A stretch of 64,000 bases of DNA. Source: Tellurirhabdus rosea (GTDB lineage: Bacteria; Bacteroidota; Bacteroidia; Cytophagales; Spirosomataceae). This document shows positions 7,976-15,719 of this stretch, one piece after another. The notes below the pieces were generated by a model. That model was not told the origin of the DNA. It worked only from the letters and a program-made list of their open reading frames with translations, and did no database searches. Where the stretch lies: the NCBI RefSeq assembly GCF_026278345.1, contig NZ_CP111085.1:1438001-1502000 (forward strand), given 5' to 3'. Positions within the stretch are counted from its first letter, which is position 1, and each line of letters begins with the position of its first letter. Position numbers and translations under genes: made by a program.

Positions 7976-8237
7976 TTGGTGTAAATATGAAAATTTACCG
8001 AAAAACACCGTTTACTCACTTCCGGAATAATAATTTTTGAAGAATTTTTCGGGGCTTGTGGTTACAAACACATCACAAAGAGGTGTCAGTTAGCCCCATC
8101 GGGCCATCCCTTTGTATAAGCTGTTTTAGTGAACTTGGATATTTCCGTAAGGCACTTGATTCTCTGCCGGGCTTTTCCAAACTTAATATTCCCTCCGGGG
8201 GACAAATCCAATGTTTCACTTAAAATGTGTGATGCGT

Positions 8238-8606
8238 ATGAGAATCCAAGTGAATGCCGTTCATTTCACGGCTGATCAGAGACTGCTGGATTTCATTCAA
8301 CGAAAACTCGACAAGCTCGAAACGTTTCACGACCGAATTCTGAGTGCCGAAGTGTTCCTTCGCCTCGACGGCAGTGATTCCAGTAGGGTCAAACAGAAAG
8401 TCTTCGAAGTTAAATTATATATGGCCGGCGATTCGATGTTCATCAGCGAACGTGCCAAAACGTTTGAAGAAGCCGTCGACGTCGTCATAGACCGCTTCAA
8501 AAACCAGCTTGTACGCCACAAAGACAAACAACGCAGCCTCTCCAAGAGCGAAATCAAAGAAACCCGGCTGGTGGAAGAGCCCGTCGGCGAGGACGTTGAC
8601 TATTAG
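8238..8606 (+). CDS. hpf: Ribosome hibernation promoting factor (HPF/RaiA, short form)
   Basis: This 122-residue protein of the HPF/YfiA family binds the 30S decoding region and inactivates ribosomes in slow growth. The N-terminus MRIQVNAVHFTADQRLLDFI is the conserved start of the Bacteroidota form. An ATG 27 nt upstream would add an unconserved MFHLKCVMR. The fold can be followed through KLDKLETFHDRI, EVFLRLDG, KVFEVKLYMAGDSMF and the helix TFEEAVDVVIDRFKNQL. The C-terminus is a short charged tail with no long-form dimerisation domain. A 313-nt gene-free region precedes it, leaving room for growth-phase control. A terminator hairpin follows at 8631. Confidence 0.85.
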   Translation: MRIQVNAVHFTADQRLLDFIQRKLDKLETFHDRILSAEVFLRLDGSDSSRVKQKVFEVKLYMAGDSMFISERAKTFEEAVDVVIDRFKNQLVRHKDKQRSLSKSEIKETRLVEEPVGEDVDY

Positions 8607-8630
8607 TCTGCTGCCTTTCTCATAAAACGC

Positions 8631-8657
8631 AAAAGCCGCCCCAAAGGCGGCTTTTGT
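8631..8657. terminator. Bidirectional terminator between hpf and metK
   Basis: A 10-bp stem AAAAGCCGCC (8631-8640) pairs with GGCGGCTTTT (8646-8655). It is A-rich before and T-rich after, so it can serve the two convergent genes. Confidence 0.85.
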
Positions 8658-8663
8658 CGTACC

Positions 8664-8727
8664 CCCGGGTTTTAGCCCGGAAGTTTCTGAGCAATATGTT
8701 AAGAATAACCCGCGGGCTAAAGCCCGG
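8664..8727. repeat. Inverted repeat of a GGGCTAAAGCCC-type palindrome
   Basis: CGGGTTTTAGCCCGG (8666-8680) and CGGGCTAAAGCCCGG (8713-8727) are near-palindromes and complementary to each other, about 32 nt apart. This motif is a familiar dispersed intergenic repeat in many bacterial genomes. Here it sits just after the metK stop codon, on its transcript. Confidence 0.7.
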
Positions 8728-8734
8728 AGATACT

Positions 8735-10012
8735 TTACAGGCCGAATGCTTCCTTGATTTTGTCGACGTAGTCGAGTTTCTCCCAGGTAAAGAGCTCGAC
8801 CTCCACTTCCTTCGCTGAACCGTTCTGGCCGAACACTTTCTTCACCGTCTGGTTCTGACGGCCCATGTGTCCGTAAGCCGCCGTTTCCGAGTAGATCGGG
8901 TTGCGGAGTTTCAGACGCTGTTCGATGGCATACGGACGCATATCGAAAATATCCTCGATCTTTTTCGCGATCTCTCCGTCGGTCATGTCCACCTTCGACG
9001 AGCCGTAGGTGTCGATGAACAGGCCACAGGGTTTGGCAACGCCGATGGCGTAGGAAACCTGCACCAGCACCTGGTCGCAGAGACCGGCCGCCACCATGTT
9101 CTTGGCAATGTGACGCGTGGCGTATGCGGCCGAACGGTCAACTTTCGAGGGGTCTTTGCCCGAGAAAGCTCCGCCGCCGTGAGCGCCTTTGCCGCCGTAG
9201 GTGTCCACGATGATCTTCCGGCCGGTCAGGCCCGTGTCTCCGTGCGGGCCACCGATGACAAATTTGCCCGTCGGGTTGATGTAGTAGGTAATGTGGTCGT
9301 TGAAAAGCGCCTGCAATTCCGGCTTCAGCTTGGCCTTCACACGCGGGATGACGATGTTGATCACGTCCTCGCGGATGCGCTCCAGCATCACGGCATCGCT
9401 GCCGAAATCGTCGTGCTGCGTCGACACCACGATGGTATCGATCCGGACGGGCTGGTGGTCATCGCTGTATTCGATGGTCACCTGCGACTTGGCATCTGGG
9501 CGCAGGTAGGTCATCGTGTCTTTGTCGTGGTTGCGGATGTACGACAGCTCCTGCAGGATTTTGTGCGCCAGGTCGAGGGCCAGCGGCATGTAGTTTTCCG
9601 TCTCCTTGGTAGCGTAGCCGAACATCATGCCCTGGTCGCCGGCACCCTGGGCATTGGCGCGGGTTTCGAAGTCCTCGGTTTCCGTCTGACGATCCACGCC
9701 CATGTTGATGTCCGCCGACTGCTCGTGGATGGCCGAAAGGATACCGCAGGAGTTGGCTTCGAACATGTATTCGCTCTTGGTGTAGCCGATCTTCCGGATC
9801 ACCTCGCGGGCGATTTTCTGGACGTCGAGATAAACGTTGGTTTTCACCTCACCGGCCAGAACTACCTGCCCCGTCGTCACGAGGGTTTCGCAGGCCACCT
9901 TGCTGTTGGGGTCGAAAGCCAGAAAATGGTCAATCAGCGCATCAGAAATCTGATCCGCCACTTTATCGGGGTGACCTTCCGAGACCGACTCAGAAGTAAA
10001 TAGATACGGCAT
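8735..10012 (-). CDS. metK: S-adenosylmethionine synthase
   Basis: This 425-residue protein forms S-adenosylmethionine from methionine and ATP in the cytoplasm. The N-terminus [20 protein letters not shown] is the family signature, and [19 protein letters not shown] is the second one. [17 protein letters not shown] and [14 protein letters not shown] also match. The length is within the normal range, slightly long because of insertions near residues 160-230. The start is the ATG of MPYLFTSE. I looked for a SAM riboswitch in the ~150-nt upstream region and saw no such structure. It is a single gene ending at a repeat and a shared terminator. Confidence 0.97.
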   Translation of the reverse strand: MPYLFTSESVSEGHPDKVADQISDALIDHFLAFDPNSKVACETLVTTGQVVLAGEVKTNVYLDVQKIAREVIRKIGYTKSEYMFEANSCGILSAIHEQSADINMGVDRQTETEDFETRANAQGAGDQGMMFGYATKETENYMPLALDLAHKILQELSYIRNHDKDTMTYLRPDAKSQVTIEYSDDHQPVRIDTIVVSTQHDDFGSDAVMLERIREDVINIVIPRVKAKLKPELQALFNDHITYYINPTGKFVIGGPHGDTGLTGRKIIVDTYGGKGAHGGGAFSGKDPSKVDRSAAYATRHIAKNMVAAGLCDQVLVQVSYAIGVAKPCGLFIDTYGSSKVDMTDGEIAKKIEDIFDMRPYAIEQRLKLRNPIYSETAAYGHMGRQNQTVKKVFGQNGSAKEVEVELFTWEKLDYVDKIKEAFGL

Positions 10013-10166
10013 TGTACGTCAGGTTTATTATCAAAATCGTTGCGCGAATTTACGGCAATTTCCAAACACGGTCAAAACGCGCCGGGAAACTCCGTTCAAT
10101 AAGCTTTCTAACAAGGAGTCTGCCAAACCTGTCTGCTTAATAAACATTTCCGTATTCATCGCTACT

Positions 10167-11135
10167 ATGCAACGTCTCAACATCCTGATCTGGCATATCC
10201 ACGGCTCTTACCTGACGGCCATTACCCAAACGGAGCATAACTGGTATGTTCCGGTCAAAGCCGGCCATCCGGAGGGTTACTGCGGCCGGGGCGTGGACTC
10301 TACCATGCCTGATTATGTCCGGGAAATACCCGCCGAAGAGGTAAAAAATCTTTCGCTGGACCTCATTATTTTTCAGACGCCGCAGAATTATTTGCAGGAC
10401 CAGCACGAAATCCTGACCGAGGAGCAGCGCCGTCTGCCGAAGATTTATCTCCAGCACAACACGCCGGAACCGCATCCGACCGAATCCCGGCACGTGGTCG
10501 CCGACGATCCGGATGTGCTTCTGGTGCATGTGACGCACTTCAACCGCCTGATGTGGGACAACGGCAAGGCGCCCACGACGGTCATTGAACACAGCGTCAT
10601 GATCGACCCCTCCGCCCGTTACAGCGGGCACCGGGAGATGGGCATCACGGTCGTCAACAACATCCAGCACCGGGGCCGCAACACCGGATTTGACCTGTTC
10701 GAACACGCCCGCGACCGGGTGCCGCTGACGATTGTGGGGATGGGCGCGGCCGAAATCGGCGGGCTCGACGGCATCCACTACCGCCACCTGCACCGGACCG
10801 TGGCCGAATACCGGTTTCTGTACAGTCCCATGCGGTACACCAGCCTGCCGCTGTCGGTCATCGAAGCCTTCACGATGGGCATGCCGGTGGTCGCCCTGGC
10901 GACGACGGAACTGCCGACGGTCATCGAGAACGGCGTCCACGGCTTTTTATCCAATGATTCGGACGAGCTGGTCGATCACATGAATTTTCTCCTGAAAAAC
11001 CCGGCGGAGGCAAAGCGCATGGGCGAAAATGCCCGGAAGCTGGCCGAAGAACGGTTCAGCCTGCCGCGCTTCGTGCGGGACTGGAACCGGGCCTTCGCCG
11101 AAGTCACCGCCCTGTCAGCGGCCGTCAGACCCTGA
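10167..11135 (+). CDS. Glycosyltransferase (GT-B fold, GT4-like)
   Basis: In this 322-residue protein the N-terminal half begins NILIWHIHGSYLTAI. The C-terminal half carries the sugar-nucleotide domain: TIVGMGAAEIGG, then YTSLPLSVIEAFTMGMPVV with the E-x7-E-type motif, followed by LPTVIENGVHGFL and a C-terminal helix ARKLAEERFSLPRFV. This is the layout of GT4/GT1 transferases that extend polysaccharides or glycolipids. The acceptor is unknown. No other glycan gene is adjacent, so it may be an isolated housekeeping or carotenoid/lipid glycosylation enzyme (crtY is the convergent neighbour, which is only suggestive). The last residues and the stop codon are encoded by a CCCTGTCAG-type hairpin repeat. 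Confidence 0.75.
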   Translation: MQRLNILIWHIHGSYLTAITQTEHNWYVPVKAGHPEGYCGRGVDSTMPDYVREIPAEEVKNLSLDLIIFQTPQNYLQDQHEILTEEQRRLPKIYLQHNTPEPHPTESRHVVADDPDVLLVHVTHFNRLMWDNGKAPTTVIEHSVMIDPSARYSGHREMGITVVNNIQHRGRNTGFDLFEHARDRVPLTIVGMGAAEIGGLDGIHYRHLHRTVAEYRFLYSPMRYTSLPLSVIEAFTMGMPVVALATTELPTVIENGVHGFLSNDSDELVDHMNFLLKNPAEAKRMGENARKLAEERFSLPRFVRDWNRAFAEVTALSAAVRP

Positions 11136-11140
11136 CAGGG
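11110..11140. repeat. CCCTGTCAG hairpin, copy 1
   Basis: CCCTGTCAG (11110-11118) pairs with CTGACAGGG (11132-11140). The stop codon of the glycosyltransferase (11133-11135) lies in the right half of the stem. Confidence 0.8.
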
Positions 11141-11233
11141 TGATTAAGGCCGCAAAGCGCGCTTTAGAACCTGCCATCTCACGTACTAATCAAAATCCTG
11201 GCGCTTCCTGGTGCTACCGAAAACACACTAAAA

Positions 11234-11335
11234 CCCTGTCAGCGGCCACAGGCCCTGACAGGGTTCCTTTTGTGCAGTAGCTTTCAATTTCGGTTGCGTA
11301 AAAATCCCTGTCAGGGCCTGTGGCCGCTGACAGGG
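11234..11335. repeat. Pair of 30-bp hairpins in exact inverted orientation (copies 2 and 3)
   Basis: Copy 2 (11234-11263) and copy 3 (11306-11335) are exact reverse complements over 30 bp, and each has CCCTGTCAG and CTGACAGGG ends. They are 42 nt apart and lie between the convergent glycosyltransferase and crtY genes. Copy 3 ends 1 nt before the crtY stop codon. Confidence 0.85.
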
Positions 11336-11336
11336 G

Positions 11337-12497
11337 TTAAACGCGGAGGAGGCGTTTTCGGAGCACGTCGGCCGCCGCTACGGTAAACGGGCCGAGCGGC
11401 ACGGTGGACATGATGCGCAGGTCTTCCCAGACGGAAGTGTCTTCGTCCAGAAATCTGAAAATATCGGCGGGCTGGTTTCGGGCGTACAGACGGGTGAACA
11501 CATCCGCCATCGAATGCCGCCGGTATTTCAGCACGTTCAGCAGGACACTGTCCTGAAACATCTTGAACCACTGGTACAGCCGGTTGACGGGTCGCTGGGG
11601 CTTGCCGGTCTGCTCCAGGTTCCGGACCAGTTGCTGCAAATACCGCTGCGTCCGCTGAAAGGTGTAGCCGGTAGACGCCTTGGTGTACCCGCCCGAGGTG
11701 CCAATCCGGATGATGTGATCCGAGGGGCTTTCCATTGTTGGCTCGTCGGACATCGGAATGACGCCGTATTCAGTTTCGCTGATCTCGTAACCGCCGGTAT
11801 CCAGATACTGCTCGATGTAGCGGCGCAGCGCCGTTTCGTATTCAGGCTCCGCCAGCAGCGTTTCGTTGAAAATGGTGTACTCGACCAGGGCCGTTCGCTC
11901 ATCGAACGGGAGGATGTACAGAAACCGGCAGTCGCCCTCCTGCTCGATGCGGAAGTCCATCATGCGGGGACGCTGAACGTCGAAACACGGCTTTTCGGTC
12001 CGGATGACCCAGCCTTTGAAATGCTGAAGCAGGTTGTGCTGCCGCGGAAGGTTTAATTTGAGCGGAAACGTACTGTCGAATACGTAATCGGCGATATAAG
12101 GCGCCTGACTGGTCAGCACAAAGCCGCCCTGGGGCGTATCCTTGATGCGCTTGATGTTGGCCTGTTTGATCTCGATGGTCGGGATGGCGGCCAGCTGCGC
12201 TTTGATGTACTGGTAGAAGTCGATGCCGCGAAGCATCTTGTAGCGGTAATCGCCGATGTTGAGCGGCCCGCTGTAGGTCGTTCCAAAAAACTCGACGGTC
12301 GACCATTGCCGGAACACAATCGGTTCGAAAGGCCCCACGCCCTGTTCCCAGTAACACCAGGTACGGTCGTTGCGGTTCTTTGGTTCTCGGTCGATGATGA
12401 GAATGGAACGGTCGCGCAGCTGGGACTTGCTCAGGTAGTAAGCCAGGCTCAGCCCCGCCATTCCTCCTCCGGCAATGATGAAGTCGTAGCGTTTCAT
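11337..12497 (-). CDS. crtY: Lycopene beta-cyclase
   Basis: This 386-residue flavoprotein of the CrtY/lycopene cyclase family closes the ends of lycopene to form beta-rings in carotenoid synthesis. The FAD/NAD-binding N-terminus is YDFIIAGGGMAGLSLAYYL. It is followed by RTWCYWEQGVGPF (family-typical RTWC) and, at the other end, FSEPTMES-type and GTSGGYTKASTGYTF blocks (SGGYTKASTGYTFQR is diagnostic). DRTWCYWE and the C-terminal VFTRLYARNQPADIFRFLD agree with the Bacteroidota form. No other carotenoid gene is in the window. It is followed by a short gap and then lipA on the same strand, separated by a long inverted repeat. Confidence 0.9.
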   Translation of the reverse strand: MKRYDFIIAGGGMAGLSLAYYLSKSQLRDRSILIIDREPKNRNDRTWCYWEQGVGPFEPIVFRQWSTVEFFGTTYSGPLNIGDYRYKMLRGIDFYQYIKAQLAAIPTIEIKQANIKRIKDTPQGGFVLTSQAPYIADYVFDSTFPLKLNLPRQHNLLQHFKGWVIRTEKPCFDVQRPRMMDFRIEQEGDCRFLYILPFDERTALVEYTIFNETLLAEPEYETALRRYIEQYLDTGGYEISETEYGVIPMSDEPTMESPSDHIIRIGTSGGYTKASTGYTFQRTQRYLQQLVRNLEQTGKPQRPVNRLYQWFKMFQDSVLLNVLKYRRHSMADVFTRLYARNQPADIFRFLDEDTSVWEDLRIMSTVPLGPFTVAAADVLRKRLLRV

Positions 12498-12510
12498 AGC
12501 AAAAAGTCGT

Positions 12511-12639
12511 AAGTCGTAGGTGGTCCGCCGCCGCGGTCGCAGGTCTTGAGGGCCGCTGCTTCAATATAAAAACGGCGGAGCCACCACAGCGGCGGACCAC
12601 ATATGACCTGCGACCGCGGCGGCGGACCGCCTACGACTT
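12511..12639. repeat. 35-bp-arm inverted repeat between lipA and crtY
   Basis: The arms 12511-12545 and 12605-12639 are complementary at 34 of 35 positions, with a ~59-nt centre. The outer part of the left side reads AAGTCGT twice in tandem (from about 12504), again a 7-nt unit. The centre contains GGCGGAGCC (12574-12582), the same core word seen in the other heptad elements. Confidence 0.85.
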
Positions 12640-12651
12640 CCTGACTACTTT

Positions 12652-13530
12652 TTAAACGTTCACGTGCTTTTCTGCGTGGTAGCTCGATCGCACCAGCGGG
12701 CCAGATTCCACGTATTTCAGACCCCGTTTGAGTCCTTCTTCCCGGTACATGGCAAACGTTTCGGGATGAATCCACTCGATAACCTCGTGGTGCATTTTGG
12801 TCGGCTGCAGATACTGGCCGAGCGTCAGGATGTCCAGCCCGTGAGCGGCCAGATCATCCATCGCTTTGAATACTTCTTCGTGCGTTTCGCCCAGGCCCAG
12901 CATAATGCCCGACTTGGTGCGCTGCCCGTATTCCTTGGTCCGTTGGATCTGTTCCAGACTGCGGGCGTATTTCGCCTGCGGGCGCACGGCCCGGTACAGC
13001 CGCTCCACCGTTTCCACGTTATGCGACACCACTTCCTGACCCGCCGAAATCATGCGAATCAGGGCGTCCCAGGCCCCTTTCACATCCGGAATCAGCGTTT
13101 CGATGGTCGTTTCGGGAGACAGTTCCTTGATGGCCCGTACGGTCTGGTACCAGATTTCGGCTCCTTTATCTTTCAGTTCGTCGCGGTTGACCGAAGTAAT
13201 CACGGCATGCTTGACCTTCATCAGCATCACGGCTTCGGCCACGCGGCGGGGTTCGTCGGTATCGTATTCATTCGGGCGGCCCGTCGCGACGGCGCAGAAC
13301 GAACAGCTCCGGGTGCAGACGTTCCCCAGAATCATGAACGTAGCGGTACCGGCGCCCCAGCACTCACCCATGTTGGGGCAGTTGCCGCTTTCGCAGATGG
13401 TATGCAGCTTATAGGTGTCTACTAACTTGCGAACTTTGGCATATTCAGGCCCGATCGGCAGCTTGACGCGCAGCCAGTCAGGGCGTTTTTTCCTCTGAGG
13501 CTCGGAGGGTATTACGGGAAGTTCAATCAT
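12652..13530 (-). CDS. lipA: Lipoyl synthase
   Basis: This 292-residue radical-SAM enzyme inserts two sulfurs into protein-bound octanoyl groups to make lipoate. The auxiliary cluster Cys set is [12 protein letters not shown]. The radical-SAM CxxxCxxC is [10 protein letters not shown], and [11 protein letters not shown] precedes it. A further family match is [14 protein letters not shown], and the C-terminal RSSY motif ([14 protein letters not shown]) supplies the serine ligand of the auxiliary cluster. The length is normal. The start is the ATG of [11 protein letters not shown]. No lipB is adjacent. A heptad inverted repeat lies ~58 nt upstream of the start codon. Confidence 0.96.
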   Translation of the reverse strand: MIELPVIPSEPQRKKRPDWLRVKLPIGPEYAKVRKLVDTYKLHTICESGNCPNMGECWGAGTATFMILGNVCTRSCSFCAVATGRPNEYDTDEPRRVAEAVMLMKVKHAVITSVNRDELKDKGAEIWYQTVRAIKELSPETTIETLIPDVKGAWDALIRMISAGQEVVSHNVETVERLYRAVRPQAKYARSLEQIQRTKEYGQRTKSGIMLGLGETHEEVFKAMDDLAAHGLDILTLGQYLQPTKMHHEVIEWIHPETFAMYREEGLKRGLKYVESGPLVRSSYHAEKHVNV

Positions 13531-13587
13531 AGCAATCCTCAGTCCTGTTTTCTACACAATGAAATTTACGGCAGCAAAGTTCGGAAG

Positions 13588-13697
13588 AAAAAAGTTATGA
13601 GTTAAGAGTTATGAATTATGAGTTAAGCTTCGCCGGTCAGCTTACTGCTTGGCGGAGCTTAACTCATAATTCATAACTCTTAACTCATAACTTTTTT
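13588..13697. repeat. Heptad-arm inverted repeat, GTTATGA/GTTAAGA type, near-perfect 47-bp arms
   Basis: The left arm 13588-13634 is A6 then GTTATGA, GTTAAGA, GTTATGA, ATTATGA, GTTAAGC and TTCGCC. The right arm 13651-13697 is its complement with a single mismatch. The centre is 16 nt. The stem ends carry AAGCTTCGCC against GGCGGAGCTT. The element touches the stop codon of the gene at 13696. Confidence 0.92.
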
Positions 13698-14445
13698 ATT
13701 TTTTGTTGCCAAAATACAGGGTCAGGTAGCCGGAGGTAAAGACGCTGCGGTTGGTGGCGAAAGGCATGATGACCGCTTCTTTGGTGAAAGCTTCGGCCAG
13801 AAAGCCGATTTCGAGCCCGGTCATGTTGTTGCGAAAGGCGCTGAGTTCGAAGGAGACGGCGGCTTTTATGTTGGCACCCAGATTGATTTTCGATTTTTCG
13901 AAGCCTTGAAAGAAGCTGCCCGCCCCGATGATCACCGACTGGTCGTGCTTGGCCGGGTCGTACTGCTCGGTCCGCACCTGCCCCGGACGCGACTGCACCT
14001 GGACGTAATACGGCTTCAGCAGTCCCAGAGACGGACCCGCCGCCAGGATTCCGTTGATGGCGATTCCTTCGTCGGCCGTGCGGGTGAACAGCGCGATTTC
14101 ACGGCCATACTGGGGCCGGATCACAAAAAAGTAGTTCTGCTTGCCGAAGATGAACCGGGCTCCGGTAAACTGCGTCTGCGACTGCACCTCTTTGGGGTGC
14201 TTGACGTTGACGACTTCCACGGCCAGATACCGGAACTGCCGCTTGCCTTTGAAGAGGTTCGGCAGCACTTTCGACTGGCGAAAAACAAATCCGCCCAGGA
14301 TACCGGAATTGGTGTTGGTGGTGATTCCGTAGGTCGTTACCGAATTATAACGCTCCTCATCTGCATCCTGATTGGGGGTCTGGGCCTTTGCCCGACCCGC
14401 CGCCATCAGGCACAGGAAAATAAATATGATTCGAACTCGATTCAC
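13696..14445 (-). CDS. Secreted or outer-membrane beta-rich protein of unknown function
   Basis: The N-terminus VRIIFIFLCLMAAGRAKAQ is a signal peptide cleaved after AKAQ. I use the GTG at 14445 (249 aa) because no ATG precedes the signal peptide in frame, and longer forms run into the divergent OsmC gene. The body alternates short strands with aromatic ends (FGKQNYFFVIRPQYG, AAVSFELSAFRN, GYLTLYFGNKK), and the last residues look like a beta-barrel end. I read this as a small outer-membrane barrel. I do not recognise the family and assign no function. The start is uncertain. Confidence 0.6.
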   Translation of the reverse strand: MNRVRIIFIFLCLMAAGRAKAQTPNQDADEERYNSVTTYGITTNTNSGILGGFVFRQSKVLPNLFKGKRQFRYLAVEVVNVKHPKEVQSQTQFTGARFIFGKQNYFFVIRPQYGREIALFTRTADEGIAINGILAAGPSLGLLKPYYVQVQSRPGQVRTEQYDPAKHDQSVIIGAGSFFQGFEKSKINLGANIKAAVSFELSAFRNNMTGLEIGFLAEAFTKEAVIMPFATNRSVFTSGYLTLYFGNKK

Positions 14446-14598
14446 AGCCGTAGAAGGTAGAGTTTTGTATTGATAAATATAACGACTTAACTTGAAACCA
14501 CGAAACAACCACTGCTTTCCAGTAAAGTAACCAGTTGGATGCCCGTAAGTTTTTCCGGAAAACCAAAATTTCTGCTCATTCTTAACTGAATACACCTT

Positions 14599-15030
14599 AT
14601 GCCGACGATTGAAACCCGTTACCTCGGCGATCTGCGCACCGAGGCCGTTCACCTGCAATCCGGAACCCGTATCCTGATCGATGCGCCCACCGACAACAAC
14701 GGCCGGGGCGAGGCCTTCTCTCCCACCGATCTGGTGGCCGCTTCGCTTGGAAGCTGCATGATGACCATCATGGGCATTGCCGCCCGCCGCGACGGCATCG
14801 ACCTGACCGACAGCCAGATGAGCATCACCAAAATAATGTCTGCCGAACCGCCGCGCCGCATCGCCCGCATCGAAGTTCACCTCACGATGCAGACGCCCAG
14901 CGAGCTTTCGGAGTCTGACCGCACCAAACTCGAACGCGCCGCCCGCACCTGCCCCGTCGCCCTCAGCCTCCACCCCGACATCGAGCAGGCCATCACCTTC
15001 GAATGGACAAGCTTGTCAGTTATGAGTTAA
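14599..15030 (+). CDS. OsmC/Ohr-family peroxide-stress protein
   Basis: This 143-residue protein has the OsmC fold. The two redox Cys positions are visible in LVAASLGSCMMTIMG and RAARTCPVALSLHPDI. Family members reduce organic hydroperoxides with these cysteines. This one belongs to the general OsmC group rather than clearly to Ohr. The N-terminus TRYLGDLRTEAVHLQSG fits the first beta-hairpin. The gene is divergent from the beta-barrel-like gene. Its final residues V-M-S and the stop codon come from the left arm of a heptad repeat, so the native C-terminus may have been altered by that element. Confidence 0.85.
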   Translation: MPTIETRYLGDLRTEAVHLQSGTRILIDAPTDNNGRGEAFSPTDLVAASLGSCMMTIMGIAARRDGIDLTDSQMSITKIMSAEPPRRIARIEVHLTMQTPSELSESDRTKLERAARTCPVALSLHPDIEQAITFEWTSLSVMS

Positions 15031-15120
15031 GAATTATGAATTATGAGTTGGCTCCGCCTAACAGTCAATCTGGTAGTTAGGCGGAGCCAATTCATAACTC
15101 TTAATTCTTAACTCATAACT
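15018..15120. repeat. Heptad-arm inverted repeat after the OsmC gene
   Basis: The 43-bp arms 15018-15060 and 15078-15120 have three mismatches and a 17-nt centre. The units are GTTATGA, GTTAAGA, ATTATGA, ATTATGA. The inner ends are GGCTCCGCC (15050-15058) and GGCGGAGCC (15080-15088). The left arm contains the OsmC stop codon TAA (15028-15030), and the right arm ends 6 nt before the next start codon. Confidence 0.92.
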
Positions 15121-15126
15121 AAAAAA

Positions 15127-15672
15127 ATGACGCTTTACTTTGTTGCGCTTCTTCCCGATGCGGGGATTCAGGCTGAGGTAACGGCTTTTAAGGAAGCGGC
15201 CCGCGACCGCTTTGGTTCGGGCCACGCCCTGAAGTCTCCGCCCCATATTACGCTTGTTCCCCCGTTTCGGGTTGCGCAGACGCCTCTTTTTTTGTCGGAA
15301 ATCGCTTCCCGGCTGGAGCCGTTCCCGGTGCAACTGCGCCACTTCGACCGGTTTGGGAAGCGGGTGATTTTTGTCGGCGTGGAGAACAGCGAAGCCCTGC
15401 AGCAGTGCCAGCGGGAAACCAGCCGGGCGTTTGAAGCCGCCCTGAACCTGAGGCCGGACAACCGCCCGTTTCATCCGCACATGACCGTCGCTTTCCGGGA
15501 TTTGCCGGTGCAGCGGTTTCCGGCGGCCTGGGCCTATTTTTCCGGCATTTCCTACGAACGCACCTTCACCGCCTCCGGCCTGACCTTACTCAGACATACC
15601 GGCGCGGGCTGGGTCATTGCAGAAACCTTCTCCTTCCCAACGGCATCGCCCGGCGAAGAAAGCAGCGTCTGA
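15127..15672 (+). CDS. 2'-5' RNA ligase-type 2H phosphoesterase
   Basis: This 181-residue protein has the two hallmark histidine motifs of the 2H phosphoesterase superfamily, H40-I-T42 (SPPHITLVPPF) and H118-M-T120 (PFHPHMTVAF), spaced as in LigT/ThpR-like enzymes. Members cleave or ligate 2',5' or cyclic phosphodiester bonds in RNA and nucleotides. The natural substrate is unknown. The start is the ATG right after the heptad repeat. It is convergent with the aminotransferase gene. Confidence 0.82.
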   Translation: MTLYFVALLPDAGIQAEVTAFKEAARDRFGSGHALKSPPHITLVPPFRVAQTPLFLSEIASRLEPFPVQLRHFDRFGKRVIFVGVENSEALQQCQRETSRAFEAALNLRPDNRPFHPHMTVAFRDLPVQRFPAAWAYFSGISYERTFTASGLTLLRHTGAGWVIAETFSFPTASPGEESSV

Positions 15673-15719
15673 GCCAGAAACCTTTCCAAACTCGGCTTTC
15701 TCCCCGCACTCCCCCGCTT

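Noticed and set aside
10013-10166. SAM riboswitch upstream of metK
   Set aside because: I looked for a conserved long hairpin structure in the ~150-nt leader but found none. The interval is shared with the divergent glycosyltransferase gene.
13588-13697. CRISPR array
   Set aside because: The tandem 7-nt units have no spacers of constant length and are inverted around a centre, which is not CRISPR structure. No cas gene is present.
14446-14973. N-terminal extension of the beta-barrel-like protein at 13696 across the OsmC gene
   Set aside because: The open frame continues upstream, but this part is opposite the OsmC gene and has no start codon near a promoter. The signal peptide fixes the start near 14445.
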